From NCBI RefSeq assembly GCF_036884655.1, contig NC_088359.1:21627001-21691000 (forward strand): a DNA stretch of 64,000 nucleotides. The letters are read 5' to 3'. The DNA is from Musa acuminata AAA Group. Lineage: Eukaryota > Streptophyta > Magnoliopsida > Zingiberales > Musaceae. Positions 10,138 to 22,505 of the stretch are shown one piece after another. Below the pieces are notes generated by a model. That model ran no database searches. It was not told where the DNA came from and worked only from the letters and a program-made list of their open reading frames with translations. Each line of letters starts with the position of its first letter. The first letter of the stretch is position 1. Made by a program: the position numbers and the translations under genes.

Positions 10138-11808
10138 TGTTGAATCTCGTATTTTGATGATGAAACAAATTGATAATTATGTTTATGTTTTAATCTACGT
10201 TTTGAGTGACGCAGGATGCTTCGATTAGGATGAGATAATTAAAGCAGGAAAAATCATGTTGTGCTGGAGGAACATGTCAGAAGATTGGACGTCGGGCCGG
10301 TGGATCGGTCAACGTATCGACAGAAGGCTTCGAGCCATGGACTCGGGCATCGGGCCAAGAAGAGCGGGTATTGTGCCAAGGATATCGAAGTTGCGGAGTC
10401 AACTGACCGATTGGGCAATAGGCCGCAGGAGAGGATGATGCGCCGAATAATCGGACGAAGCGTCGAGGGACCAATGACATGCCGGACAACTTGGTTAATT
10501 GCTTAGGATTAATTGTCTCAATCTAAGTTTTGTTTTACATGTACAGGATTAACTATGATGGAAGAAAGACATGCAGCAGGAGTTGCGTCGCAGTCAAGAC
10601 TATGATCACATTGGGAGTTCGAGAGTTCGACGGAAGTCCGGACGATTGTCGGAGGTTCTGTGGGAACAAATCAGAGAAGTCCAGGAGCTTGCCAAAGAAG
10701 CTCATCGGAACTCACCAAGTGGATCGTCGCAAGTCCAGGAGTTGGCCGGATGTCCGTCGGAGCTTCGCCGAAGGTTCATCGAATGTTAGCTGGAAGTTCG
10801 TCGGAAGAAGCGATTGATGCACCGGAGCAAGTTACAGTAAATGTCTTAAGAAATATCATAGTTAGCATGTAGATTAAGTTAGGAATGGGAGGTGATCCCA
10901 TTAACTTAATTTGGGGGCAATTGGGCCCTTGATAGACCCAAATTGGGCCGAATGGATCAACCCATTCGGACCAGAATTCTTGCTAGGCGGTGGCATCGCG
11001 AGGGTCGGCGGTGGCACCACCCAGGAGATGGTCTTCCAGGAAAGCTGGGCAGTGCAACCACCTAGGTCAGGCGGTGGCACCGCCTGGGCTCAGTCTCTGA
11101 GTGAGACTGGGCGGTGCAACTACCCCTGTCAGGCGATGGCACCACCCAGAGGCTCAGTCTCCGAGCTGCCAAGTAGTTGTACCACCCCAGTCAGGAGGTA
11201 GTCCCGCCAGGACCCCGAAAATCTGGGAAAAGACACTTTTGAGCTCCAAATTCAAACCAGTTTGGGGCCTATATAAATCCTACCCTTTCCTGCATGAAAG
11301 GGAAACCAAAGACACCGAAAATCCAATCTTACTATGTGATTTTTAGAGCTCAAAAGTGTTGTAAAGGCTAAAAGTTCTCCTCCCTCTTTTCTTCCAAGTT
11401 TTGAGCATTCAAGAGAGGAGAGAAATTCTGTAAGGGTTGTCTCCAAAGCCCGTCAAAAGGAGTGAAACTGTAAAAGGGTGGTTGGCCTTCGCCTATTGAA
11501 GGAAGGCCTCTAGTGGACGTCGGTGACCTCATCGGAGGAGGAAGCCAAAAGTGGATGTAGGTCAAGATTAACCGAACCACTCTAAATCTCGGTTTACATT
11601 TACTTTCTGTTCTTTATCTTAACTATAAACTGCCTCCATAGCTTTACTTTAACTGCACTTCGCCTAATCTAAGTTAAAGCAATTTCCGAATCGGCTTTTA
11701 TACCGAAATCGCTTTTATCGTACGAACATCGTTTTAAATCGTCGAAAGTTTTCCGCTGCACTAATTCACCCCCCCCCCCCCCCCCTCTTAGTGTTCTTGA
11801 TCCTAACA
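10138..11808 (+). repeat. SIRE-like LTR standing alone
   Basis: TGTTGAATCTCG..GATCCTAACA, 1671 bp. It has the extra segment near its start that is also present in the LTRs of F and H (around GAGGAACATGTCAGAAGATT). It carries a hairpin array at about 10980-11215, TATA at 11270-11278 and a C17 run at 11769-11785. No internal region adjoins either side. The flanking 5-mers (CAGTA and CAACA) do not match, so it is either a solo LTR with mutated duplications or the product of inter-element recombination. Confidence 0.8.
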
Positions 11809-12088
11809 CAACACATATTTGAAAAATATAACAAAAAAATCACAGCAATCGTGCAAAATAATTTCAACGTGATTCAACACAACACACGTAGTTTAAAAAC
11901 TAATCTTTTGCATGAGCAACCTGCCATTGATATCACTATTGGGAAATTTAGAGTGATATCACATGTGCAGTGGAAGAAGAGAAAAAACAAGATCTCATAA
12001 TTCTCGTAGAAAAAAATGTTTCATTGTCGTGCAAAAGTTGGTGTGTAAAAAGCGACGAAACCGAAAAATTACGCATAATAGATTTACC
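11809..12088. other. Unassigned A-rich repeat remnant
   Basis: 280 bp with no gene. The segment GTGCAGTGGAAGAAGAG looks like the primer-side of some other LTR, but no ends can be placed. Confidence 0.3.
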
Positions 12089-12383
12089 TAGGGAGATCGT
12101 ATATCCTTGAAAATCAATAGATTTGTGGGAGAGGATGAAGGAAGTCAACTATCATTCTCTCTAATGGTGATCCATGTTTGGACTGAAATCGGAACTAAGA
12201 GGGGGGGGGGGATATTATATCGAATAAAAAATTGTTTCAATTTAAACTCGCATCAGAAATGCGTTAATCATAAAGAACGTATGAAGGGGAGCAGCAGCCA
12301 AGTCAATAAGCAATATGAAGAAAAGGCAGAATAGAAATGAAAAAGTAGAGATCACACCGGATTTATAGTGGTTCGGTCATTGT
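12089..12383 (-). repeat. Cop3 LTR unit, first segment
   Basis: Bases 12089-12174 match the end of a duplicated LTR/UTR unit. Bases 12175-12383 match the start of the next unit (TGTTTGGACTGAA.. against TGTTAGGACCGAA at 22998). It is interrupted by the solo LTR at 12384 and resumes at 15003. Confidence 0.75.
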
Positions 12384-12690
12384 TGTAACATCCCTCATTT
12401 CTGAATTTTCGTATAAGTTTCTAGTGATAATATAAGTATCTATTTTAAATTCGATAAAAGAGCTAGAGTATGAATCAGAGGTAACTTATTCTTAAGATTT
12501 GGGAGATTTGTTCAAAAAAGAATATGAGGACCTATATGTAAACCTTGAGGACCTAATCGTGAATATAATAAAAACAAGGACTAAACTGCAAAATACACAA
12601 AAATACAAATCCCACCGTTTAAGCCTCTCTGCCTTCGTTCTTAAGGAACTAGAGAAGGCAGCTACGTGGATGATCAGGGAAAGAAAGAAA

Positions 12691-12722
12691 GAAGAAGAAG
12701 AAGAAGAAGAAGAAGAAGAAAA
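12691..12722 (+). repeat. GAA microsatellite
   Basis: About ten tandem GAA units after an AAGAAAGAAA lead-in. It creates an artificial run of glutamates in one frame. Confidence 0.95.
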
Positions 12723-14050
12723 ATTGGTGCTTTAAGGTTTCTTGCTCAAATCTTCTCATTTAGGGTCAAAATTCTCAAAGGCAAGTGTTCTAACCCCATC
12801 CTACAGAAATATTAGTCTTTGTTCTTATGTTGATTCAAAATAATCTGAAGGATATCTATTTAGAAACTGATATGTCTCTCTTTGGACATAGAACCATGGA
12901 TTCTGAAATTTTTCGGTAAACTGACCCCTATATACGGTTCCAGCTATAATTTTTAGTACGAAATGCAGATTTGAGCAGGACCTAGTTTGTTTGAAATTAG
13001 ACTCTTATATCTTTCTTTTGACACAAATTTTTAAGATTTTGAACACCGAATACTTACCCAAACGTCTGTTTCAAATGAGCCAATAGATGCTGCAAAACAG
13101 GGATCAAAATTTCTGACCTTTCGGTACTAAAATACCTATAAGTTCCTGTTGAAAATTCTGATTTGTACAAAACTGACTTCATTCGAAACTAGACTTATAA
13201 ATCTTTCTTTTGACATATAGAATGATAAATTTGGAATTCATATGCCTATCCTGTTATCTGTTGAACCCGACCCTATGAATTCTGCAGAACGGTGATTTTG
13301 TTTTGACCTTTGATTACTAAATCCATGGTAACTCCGTGTTGGAAACCCTGTTTCTTATGAAATTTGTTCCATCAGAATATAGATTGATATATTGTTCGAT
13401 CATAGCTTTCTTGAGGGTATTGGAGCATAATTGACAATCTGAAATAATTGTTCAATGTGCCTCTTGATTTCTGCCAGAAATCGAACTTTGATCGGTTTCG
13501 CATCTCTTGTTTTCATTCGCTTGGGAATAGTTTTCAGTCAGTTCCCTTTACTCAATTGAGGCTTATACTAATGCTTGAATTCTCATTTGCTCTTGTCTAT
13601 AAACTATTTCCATTCTTGAACATATTGTGTAACTTTTATGCTATATCACACTGACTCGTAAAGGCACATGTACGTTTTGTTGTTCCGCGTGTGCTTCCGA
13701 TATGTGCTATTTATTGTTCATACTGCCTTTTGTACTCTGGTGTTCGTGGGATTATCTGGACCTTTGCCAGAAATGGTAAAGGGTATGTGCATAGAGCCTG
13801 AGATGCTCTGCCGGCCCCCCTCTGACTTCACCTAGACGTGGGTGGATGGAGCTCCCAAACGTGGGAGACTTCTGTCTGGTGGTCATTCAGAAATGGATGA
13901 TTCACATTCTGTCTACGGTCCCATTGCACCTTTTGTATGTTTGATATGATATCCAGAGCTTTGGTTATATGTTTCTGTACATGCTTTAGATAAGAATTAT
14001 ATGAATGCAATGTCAAATACGATGTTTGAGCTTCTGTTTGGTATTTGCTA

Positions 14051-14271
14051 TTGATATGCTCCGAAATGTTTCATACGCCGTTGATATGCTTCGGAACATT
14101 TTATACGCCACTGATAAGCTCCGAAACGTTTCATTTGTTGTTGTTATACTCTGAAACGTTTCATTCGTTGTTGATATGCTCCGAAAGATTTCATCTGTTA
14201 TTGGCATGCTCCGAAATGTTCCATATGCCGTTGATATGCTCCGGAACATTTTATACTCTATTGATATGCTC
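14051..14271 (+). repeat. 30-bp minisatellite
   Basis: Seven and a fraction copies of an exact 30-base period (unit start TTGATATGCTCCGAAA at 14051, 14081, 14111 and so on to 14261). Because 30 is divisible by three, frames stay open on both strands without being genes. Confidence 0.95.
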
Positions 14272-15002
14272 CAATTACTCTATGATCTGTCTGTTAAGAA
14301 CCAAAAATGTCGATTGAAATGATATGTGTGATTCTACACCTAATGAGATTAGGTTTATGGATTCTTATATTCTGCCTTTCATTATGAAACCTTATTTGTT
14401 TGGAAATTTCTCTCTTTTACCATGGATATGTTAGTCACTTGCTGAGCTCTATATGCTCACCCCATTGCTGTATAAATTTTTCAGGATAGCCTGTCGCTCG
14501 CTTAAATGATTAAGATTGGGCTGAGGTAGTGGAGAACTGAAAGACTTTGGGCAGATCTTTAATAGTATATATGTTTTTGTTGTATAAGTACACTCTGCAT
14601 CTAATGAAATGTTGACGATAAATCTAACCTTGTGGATTTTGTATAAGTTTAAAAGACTCCTTTTTATGTTTAGGATTTTGGAATATTAAGTTTAATTCGT
14701 GTAATGATATGAACTTATGGTAAATGTTGGTTTTGTGACTGTATAGACTCCCATATTGGTGAATTTATGTCATGGTTATTATTTTGGTGAGTTGGGCTCA
14801 GAATTTATGAATCATCGAACGATATGTTGTATGTTTATGAACTGCATAGGGTTTATAAATTTGTCGATTATAGAGGTGAAATTTTGAATCTGAATGTTTT
14901 CTTAGTGACCTCAAATGTGTGATTGGATCCTGGATGGATTGGTTTTTGATGAAAATTTTAAAATCATGGATATTGGATTTTTTTGAGGGGTGTGACAATT
15001 GT

Positions 15003-15204
15003 GACCTACATCCACTACCGATTCCTCTTCTATTGAGGCCACCAACATCCACTAACGGTCTTCCTTCAATGGATGAGGACCAACTACCCTTAAAACTCTA
15101 TTCTCTTTTTGACAAGCTTAGGAGAGAACTTTTATACCCCCACTCACTCCTCTCTTAAATAGAATTCAACACTTAGACTAGAGGAGGAGAATTCTCTTAA
15201 GATT
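15003..15204 (-). repeat. Cop3 LTR unit, second segment
   Basis: Continues 12383 after the ATTGT duplication and is homologous to 23227-23425. It is interrupted at 15205 by element C and resumes at 20509. Confidence 0.8.
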
Positions 15205-15590
15205 TGTTAGAACCCTTATAGATTCTAAACTTGGGATTGATCTCTTTAGGGCATCGGCCTCCTTGGAACTTTATAGGGGTTTCACCCTCCAAGTTGCTAC
15301 TCAAAGGTTGTAGAAAAGATTCATCTATTGCTTATCAAAAGAGGATGAATACATGGCTATTTATAGGGTTTCTAAACCCTAACTCCTAATAGGACTCCCA
15401 CTCAAGACTACAAATAGGACTCTTGAGACTCCTACTCAAGACTCCTATTCCTTTACAACTCCTAATTATTCTCTAAGAAATAACCTCCAAACCCTAGCCA
15501 ACCTTTTCACCTCTTTAATAGGGGTCAGCTTAGGTAGGTTTTACATGAATGCCCCTCTCAATTAGGACTCTCCTAGCTAGAGTACTAACA
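15205..15590 (-). repeat. 3' LTR of element C
   Basis: 386 bp. Read on the minus strand it runs TGTTAGTACTC..GGGTTCTAACA. TATA reads at 15358-15366. The polypurine tract lies just beyond, at 15591 onward. Confidence 0.9.
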
Positions 15591-16060
15591 GACTCGCCCT
15601 TTTTAAACCAGCCTTGTCCTCGAGGCTGATGATTCATGAATTCTGAGAATTTGATCTTCAAGTCATCATAGTTCTCCCAAGTGGCATCTTCTGTTGGTAG
15701 GTTCGCCCACTGTATTAGCACTTTAGTAGTGGGTTGTCATCGTCGAGTCATAATCCGTTGATCAATAATGGCACTTGGTTGGGTCTGGAGTTCTCCTTGG
15801 GTAGTCATATTTGGTGGGTGGCTTTGGGCTATCTCCAAGCACCTATTTACAACTCCCGTTTGGCCATCGGTTTGTGGGTGATATGTCATACTCCTTTTCA
15901 ATTTAGTACCCTGCATATGGAATACCTTTGTCCAAAATTTACTCATAAAGATACAAGTAGAATTTGTCACAAGCATAATGCGTCCCTTATAGCATAATTC
16001 TTTTGAGTCCCAATTGTAATGAGCCACGGAGCTTGGTGCTTCCTCTAATATATTTATGAT
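15591..16060 (-). pseudogene. Integrase remnant with chromodomain, element C
   Basis: Minus-strand sequence gives a short integrase piece ([16 protein letters not shown], then DGQTGVVNRCLE) fused to the pre-chromodomain linker, then the chromodomain core [16 protein letters not shown]. The zinc domain and DDE core are missing. The junction after NRCLE is base-for-base the same place as in element B. The N-terminal junction differs from B's by about 16 bp on one side only. Confidence 0.85.
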
Positions 16061-17165
16061 CTTACTGGTCTTTGGATCTTCTTGCCATTCCCTCTTAATA
16101 TCCTTAAGTTAGTCAAAAGTGAAATGGCAAAAAATTCAGCTTGCTTGGGTAGTCATGAAAGTGCATCTGCAACAACATTCTCTTTTCCCTTTTTGTATGT
16201 TATTTCATAATCATATCCAAGAAGCTTTTTTATCCATTTTTACTGTTCGGGGGAAGATATCTTCTGCTCCAAGAAATATTTTAGACTTTTATGGTCGATC
16301 TTGATTTGAAAGCATCGCCCGATCATGTACGATCTCCACCTCGTTGTTGCGTGCACAATGGCAAGCATCTCTCCTTGTCATATGTTGACATGTTTTGATG
16401 GGAGGGAGACAATGTCTTACTAGTGTATGTGAATGGTCGACCATCTTGCATAAGAACGTCTCCAATTCCAACTCTAGATGTACCGGCCTCAATGATGAAG
16501 GGTCGGCTGAAATCTAGTAGCGCTAGCACCGGCATCGTCGTCATGGCTGCCTTAAGTTTATCGAAGGCAGTTAAGGCTTTTTCTGACCATTGGAAGGTAT
16601 CATTTTTTAGTAGAGAAGTGAGTGGTGCACTGATCTTTCCATAGTTTTTCATGAACTTACGATTGTAGCCTGTTAAACCGAGAAAGCCACGTCACAATTT
16701 TATGTTCCTCGAGGTCAGCCAATTATACATTGCTCCAATTTTGGAGGGGTCCACTGCCACACCTTCCTATGATATGATATACCTAAGATATTCCACATTC
16801 TGTTGAAGAAAGTAAAAATTCGTAGTGGTCGTTGTGCGTTCAAAAGGTGGTTTTCGGTATGTCTTCTTCGCACACTCATATTTGATGATACCCAAATCAA
16901 TGATCTAGCTTTGTAAAGATTTGTGCTCCCTTTCATCTAGCAATTCATCTACTATTGGAATAGGGTATTTGTCCTTAATGGTTATGCCATTGAGAGCTCT
17001 GTAATCAACACACAATTACCATATTCCATCCTTCTTTCGTACGAGGAGCACCGGTAAAGAGTAGGGGCTGCAACTTGAATGAATAACTCCTATTTCGAGC
17101 ATCTCTTTTACAATCCTTTCTATTTCATCCTTTTGGAGATATGGATACTAATATGGCTGAGTATT
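16061..17165 (-). pseudogene. Core-deleted RT and RNase H, element C
   Basis: RNase H and thumb motifs are visible (IIEAGTSRVGIGDVLMQDGR, KNYGKISAPLTSLL), as is the RT N-terminus ([34 protein letters not shown]). The catalytic palm is deleted at the same junction as in element B, near 16810-16825. Several stops and frame slips occur. Confidence 0.87.
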
Positions 17166-17790
17166 TGCTGGAGATTTGCTTAGAAGAATTGTTATATAAT
17201 AATCATGCCGATGAGTAAGAGGTAAGTTGCGCGGTACGTCAAATATATCTAAAAATTCAGCAAGCACAGGAAGTAGATTTGGATCTTCAAATTCTGTTAG
17301 CTCTCCCTTAGTTTGCTACTCAAGTTATACTAAAAATCCACTACATACTTTATACAAAACCTTCTCGATTTGTTGTGTGCAAATCGTCGTTACGTCGCAC
17401 CCACATTTCCCGTGTAGTATCACCTGTTTCTCCTTACTGTAAAATTTCATAATTAGTTTCATAAAATTTCAGGAAACATCACCTAATGTCATTAACCATT
17501 CAATTCTAAGCATGGCCTCATGATCATCAAGAGGGAGGAGGAAGAAATATGTAATTATCTCTTGGTCCTGCAGTAATAGTTTTACTCGCGGGCGCGTACG
17601 ATCATACTTCAAAATCCATCCGTCGGTGACCTTAACATCAAACCTGCTACAATTCTCAATAGGTAAGGCCATATGGACAACAACCTTACTATTTAAGAAG
17701 TTATTAGTGCTGCCCGTGTCGATGAGAACAGTGATCAATTGTTGTTTGAGAAGGCCTCAAACTTTCATCGTTTGCAGGTTTGAGTAGCCG
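17166..17790 (-). pseudogene. Aspartic protease of element C
   Basis: ITVLIDTGSTNNFLNSK gives the active site, followed by MALPIENCSRFDVKVTDGW and LLPLDDHEAMLRIEWL. It is open for 89 residues (17469-17738), then broken by stops. It lacks the duplicated acidic segment seen in element B. Confidence 0.87.
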
Positions 17791-18778
17791 GCTAGTGCAT
17801 GTACCGTAAATTCAGTCGGTTGTAGCTTTTCTTTTGCATCTTCTTTTTTATGTTCAAGGCTCTTTTTTAGATATTCAATGACCTCTTATTCTACTAGTTT
17901 AATCATAAGAAGTCTCTATTTACTACAGCGATGCTCACGGCTCTACAGCTCATCGCAATGCCAACATAACCTCTTCGTAGATCGCTCCCGAAGTTCTTCT
18001 CTTGTCAAACATTTTGGTGTAGGGACTCGGTTCATAGTAGGGGGGGCTGAGGGCTTCAGTATTGCTGGTTGGGGAGCAACCCTAGTCCTCTGGGCTTTAT
18101 GGTTCAATCGCTCGTCTTGATATCATGCAAAAGAGATGGCTGTCATAAGCGTGTATGATTGTCGTGCTTTAACTTCTCCCCGGATCTTCGGCTTCAAGCC
18201 CTCAATGAAGGTCCCCAATAGCTATTTTTGAAACCAATCATGAGTTTGATTAGATAACCTTTCAAACCTGGTTTGGTACTCTTGAATGTGGAGGTTTGTC
18301 GGATCTTTGCTAGTTGTCCGTCAATGTTCTCGTAATCGGATGGTCCGAAGTGGATTAGCAGTCCTTTTTTGAATTATCACCATGAGAGGACTTCATGAGT
18401 GTGTTCAAACTAGTCAAACCATTTTATGACATCCCCTTCAAGATGTATAGGTGTAATTTTCACCATAGATGCATCCGCAGTTTTGTGGTACCGAAAATAT
18501 CGCTCCGTGCACGAGATCCAACTAATCAGATCTCCTTCTTCCCATCTACGGAAGTCCACTCTCATGCGTGGATAGTTGGGGTCAGTCATAGAGCCTCCCC
18601 TCTCTTGGAAGTCATCTCTTCAGGCTTGGTGCATTTGGTTAGAGCTCTCTCCTTGATGTGATTTCTTCGGGTTTGGTGGTCGGCCCAAACTGAGTTTGGT
18701 AAAGAAAGTCTGAATCTTATCCTCCATTCGTGCCTCGAAGGTTTCAAATTTAGCATTGATTACCTCCTCAGATACCAT
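17791..18778 (-). pseudogene. gag of element C
   Basis: The likely start is an ATG at 18778 (MVSEEVINAKFETFEARM). It is followed by capsid motifs (RWEEGDLISWIS, IHLEGDVIKWFD) and the knuckle CWHCDEL..REHRC near 17920-17965. It is broken by numerous stops and a frame slip. Confidence 0.8.
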
Positions 18779-20113
18779 AGTATATGCCTCCAAATTTGTG
18801 ATGTTAAGATGTCTCTTTTGTTATCGGGTTAAAGGCATGTATAGGTTAAGAGAAGTGATGGTTGAAAGGGTTGGTGGATTGGTAGATGTAGGCTACGGTT
18901 TAGGCTTGTTTTGTGGCTGTTTTGGGTGCAGTTTGAGGGTGTGATTTGGTAGAGTTTTAGGGGTATGGATGAAAGTTTTAGATCTATGGTAGATGGCAGC
19001 AAAGGTTTGATAGAAATCAGTGGAAGTTTGTAGCAGAATTATGTTGTCTTGTAAGAGCAGAATTATCATCGAAGAAACAGGGGTTTCTCAATAAAATTTC
19101 CACCAAAAACTTAAGAGATTAAAGGAGGGAATTGATAGCAAAATCTCAGTTTATATGACAGCAAGAATGTCCAATTTAATTAAGAAAATTTTGGCACTAT
19201 AACAGCAAGGAAATTGGTGCAAGTTGCGATAGCAGAATTCTCGTCGAAAAATTTCAGCGGTTTGCGACGAAAATTTATAGAAACACAAAATCGTTTTTAG
19301 TGTTGAATTCCTTAATAGATCAATCTTAGATAGAAGCCAAGATGATTTATGAAGTGTATAAGAAATTTTGTTCAAAAAGGATTATAAATAGATCAGTTAA
19401 GGCAACAATATGTGGCTGAAATTTTCTACAGATTTTCAAGTATAGCAGATTGGACGTGAAAGATCAGCGGTTTATATTGATAATTTTTTGACAAAACCAA
19501 AAAGAAATCCACTATTAGGAAGTGTCAAAGCTATCATAAAAATTTTGTAGAGATTTAGATAGAAAAAACGTAGTAGCAAGATCAAACAAACCATGCTTTG
19601 CGGTTGAAATTTTACAGTGCAGATTTCCAAGTATAGCAGATTAGATGTAAAAGATCAATAGTTTATATTAAGAATTTTTTGACAAAACCAAAGGAAAATC
19701 TACTGTTAGGAAGTGTTAAAGCTGTCCTAAAAATTTCATAGAGATTTGGATAGAAAAAATGAAGTAGCAAGATCAAACAATCTATGCTATGTGGCTGGAA
19801 TTTTGCAATGTATTTTTCGTCACAAAGATGAAAACTTTGCGACGAAAAGTTTATGCAGCAATTTTGGAATAATTTTTCTTTCTTTTTGGATTTTTGAATA
19901 AGGATAACTAAATTGCAATAGTAGTAAGATAGGAAACCAGAACCTGTTGCAATTCATGGGAAAATCAATAGATGATCCACGGTGGTAGAGATAATAGCGG
20001 AATTTGGTGATGATCTTTTAAGCAATTGTGGGAATTGCTTTAGGCATCTATGGAGGTCTGATGGATGGCGTGGAAGGGTAGTGAGATGCCAAGAATGCTG
20101 CTTTGATATCAGG
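18779..20113 (-). other. Untranslated leader of element C with tandem duplication
   Basis: Non-coding. A segment of about 185 bp is duplicated in tandem (roughly 19430-19615 and 19616-19800; each has AGTATAGCAGATT and CAAGATCAAACAA). Next to the LTR the primer-binding site is degenerate (CCTGATATCAAAGC on the minus strand). Confidence 0.75.
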
Positions 20114-20503
20114 TGTTAGAACCCTTACAGATTTTAAACTTGGGGTTGATCTTTTTAGGGGATCGGCCTCCTTGGAACTCTTAGGGGTTCCTCCCTCCAA
20201 GTTGCTGCTCTAAGGTTGCAGAAAAGATTCATCTATTGATTATCAAAAGAAGATGAATATATGGTTATTTATAGGGTTTCTAAACTCTAACTCATAATAG
20301 GACTCCTACTCAAGACTCCTACTCAAGACTCCTAATAGGGACTCCTACTCAAGACTCCTATTCTTTTACAACTCCTAATTCTTCTCTAAAAAATAACCTC
20401 CAAACCCTAGCCCACCTCTTCACCTCTTTAATAGGGTTCAACTTAGGTAGATTTTACATGAATGCCCCTCTCATTTAGGACTCTCCTAGCTAGAGTCTTA
20501 AAA
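20114..20503 (-). repeat. 5' LTR of element C
   Basis: 390 bp. On the minus strand the start is mutated (TTTTAAGACTC instead of TGTTAGGACTC) and it ends GGGTTCTAACA. It is followed by duplication AGATT. Confidence 0.88.
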
Positions 20504-20508
20504 AGATT

Positions 20509-20877
20509 ACAATAGTATTTTCCCTTATTTTTGTTCTTAATTCTTGTGTTTGCTGAGCAGATATGAGAGGGATATTTATAGGCCACAAATGGATTCAAAC
20601 TTGGAGTCAAAAAGTATCTTATCCTTGATTTTCGAGGTACTAACGGTACTATCGCTTGACACTATGACACTTGGTAGTACCATCGCCTAGTCTAGCGATA
20701 CTACCACTTGACAGAGCCTCAGAGACTAGGCTCTAGTGGTGTCACTGCCTGACAAGGCGATACCACCGTTTGACAGTATTAACTACCGATAGTATCTCCA
20801 CCTAGTCCTCCAAGGAGGTTGAGCCTCAAGCGGGTCCATCGCCTACCTTGGGCGGTGCCATCGCCTGACGTGTCTTC
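20509..20877 (-). repeat. Cop3 LTR unit, third segment with hairpin array
   Basis: Resumes the LTR cut at 15204. It contains TATTTATAGG (a minus-strand TATA) near 20573-20582 and an array of GGCGGT/ACCGCC-like motifs at 20640-20870. It is cut again at 20878. Confidence 0.78.
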
Positions 20878-22500
20878 TTTTAGGATCAAGAGTCGACACT
20901 AAGAGGAGGGTGAATTAGTGTAGCAGTAAAATAACATCGGTTTAAAAATTCGTTGGATAAAAACTGATTTCGACGAAAATCGATTTTGGAAGCTTAATAA
21001 CTTGGAAGCGTATGGAAGCATAGTGACTAAGTAAAGTAGTTTGCAGTATGTAAATGGTAAGAATAAAATGCAAACCAGAGAACACAGTAGTTTTAGAGTG
21101 GTTCGGTCAACGTGACCTACATCCACTTTCGGCTTCCTCCTCCGACGAGGTCACTGGCATCCACTAGAGGCCTTTTTTCAATAAACGAAGGCCAATCACC
21201 TTTTATAAACCTCTTTTCCTTTTACTGGGTTTAGGAGATAACCCTTACAAGCACTCACTCCTCTCAAACTATTCTAACACTTAGACTCAAAGAGGAGGAT
21301 TCTCACAAGAGATTACAAAAGCGTTTTTCCCTCTTTAAATTCTTTGTGCTTGTGTGCTTTAACCAGGGATGAGAGGGGTATTTATATGCTTCAAGTTGAT
21401 TCAAACTTGGAGCCTAAAACTTTCCCATCCCGGGTTCCCTAGGAACGGGCGAAACCATCGCTTATGCTGGGTGGTACCACCGCCCAGTGTCAGTCTGACA
21501 CTAACATTGCCCTGGGCGGTACCACTGCCTGGGGGGCAGTGCTGGGTGGTACCACCACCTAGACTGGCAGTACTATTGCCTGGCACCCTGCCAGGGGCAG
21601 TACAACCGCCTAAACTAGCGGTACCACCGCCTGACACAGTCTCTAAGACTGTGCCACGATGATGAGACTTCTTGGAGCATTATTTGGGCCTCTTATTGGG
21701 CCCAACATAGTTCTTACATGGGCCTAGCTGGCCCCTAATTGGGTTGGCCGAAATCCAAGCCCAATTACATGTTAACTACGAAATCCTAAGACATTTGCTA
21801 AGCTAAACAAGTCCCTATGTCTATTCTTTCGGCGAGCTTCCAGCGATCTTCCGGCGAACTTCCGACGATCTCTCGGTAATGTTCTGGCGGACTTCCAGCA
21901 AGCTCCTGGACTTCACGACGATCTTCTTGGTGAGTTCCGGCGAGCTTCCCTAGCAAGCTCCAAGACTTCTCGACTGGTTCCGCCAAAACTTCTTACGAAC
22001 GTCCGGACTTCCGATGAACTCTCGAACTCCCAACGAAGTCGCGTCCTTGACCCTAGGACTTCATTTTGCTTCATTCCTTGCTATCATAGTTAATCCTGCA
22101 CATATAAAACAAACTTCGATCTAGACAATTAATACTAAGCATTAATCAAGTTGTTTGGCATGTCATTAGTCCCTCGACGCTTCGTCCGATTCTTTGGCGC
22201 GTACTCTCTTGTGGCCTATTGCCCAATCAACCAGTTGACTTTGCAACTCTGATATCCTTGGCACAATATCCTCTCTTCTTGGCCCGATGCCCGAATCCAC
22301 GGCCCAAAGCCTTCTGTCGATACGTCGACCGTTCCTCCAGCCCGACGTTCAATCTTTTAACATGTTTTCCCCTAGCACAACATGATTCTTCCTGCTTTAA
22401 TTATCTCATCCTGATTGAAGCATCCTGAGTCACTCAAAATATAGATTAAAATCATAAACAATTATCAATTGATTTCATTATCAAAATACGAGATTCAATC
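20878..22500 (-). mobile_element. SIRE-like solo LTR, TSD TCTTC/GCTTC
   Basis: 1623 bp. Its left end TTTTAGGATCAAGAG is a mutated TGTTAGGATC, and its right end is ..GAGATTCAATC. Target duplications are TCTTC (20873-20877) and GCTTC (22501-22505), one mismatch. The uninterrupted Cop3 sequence GTGGCTTCGGGTC at 23815 confirms the site. TATA on the minus strand is at 21378-21387, and the hairpin array is at 21440-21660. No interior remains. Confidence 0.88.
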
Positions 22501-22505
22501 GCTTC

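Larger units (their letters stand above)
12384..14997. mobile_element. Long solo LTR, TSD ATTGT, gypsy-like ends
   Basis: Starts TGTAACATCCCTC and ends GAGGGGTGTGACA, so the two ends form an imperfect 13-bp inverted repeat, a feature of long-LTR plant gypsy elements (Tekay/Del type). Exact target duplications ATTGT lie at 12379-12383 and 14998-15002. The 2614 bp contain no gag or pol, so it reads as a solo LTR left by recombination, or a non-autonomous element without a recognisable interior. It carries a GAA microsatellite and a 30-bp minisatellite. Confidence 0.78.
15205..20503 (-). mobile_element. Ty3/gypsy chromovirus-like element C, non-autonomous, TSD AGATT
   Basis: Complete insertion on the minus strand with LTRs 15205-15590 and 20114-20503. 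Exact duplications AGATT lie at 15200-15204 and 20504-20508. The target was a Cop3 LTR. The internal region has gag, protease, a core-deleted RT, RNase H, and an integrase remnant with chromodomain. The RT junction and the second integrase junction are the same as in element B. Many stops and an altered primer-binding site show it is old. About 5.3 kb. Confidence 0.92.

Noticed and set aside
10133..11813. Target duplication for the lone LTR at 10138-11808
   Set aside because: Flanking 5-mers CAGTA and CAACA share only three bases, so I do not claim a duplication.
12499..12735. 78-residue frame ending in a glutamate run
   Set aside because: Caused by the GAA microsatellite in the solo LTR, with no support upstream.
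14013..14317. Periodic 10-residue protein repeat on both strands
   Set aside because: By-product of a 30-bp minisatellite, whose length is a multiple of three.
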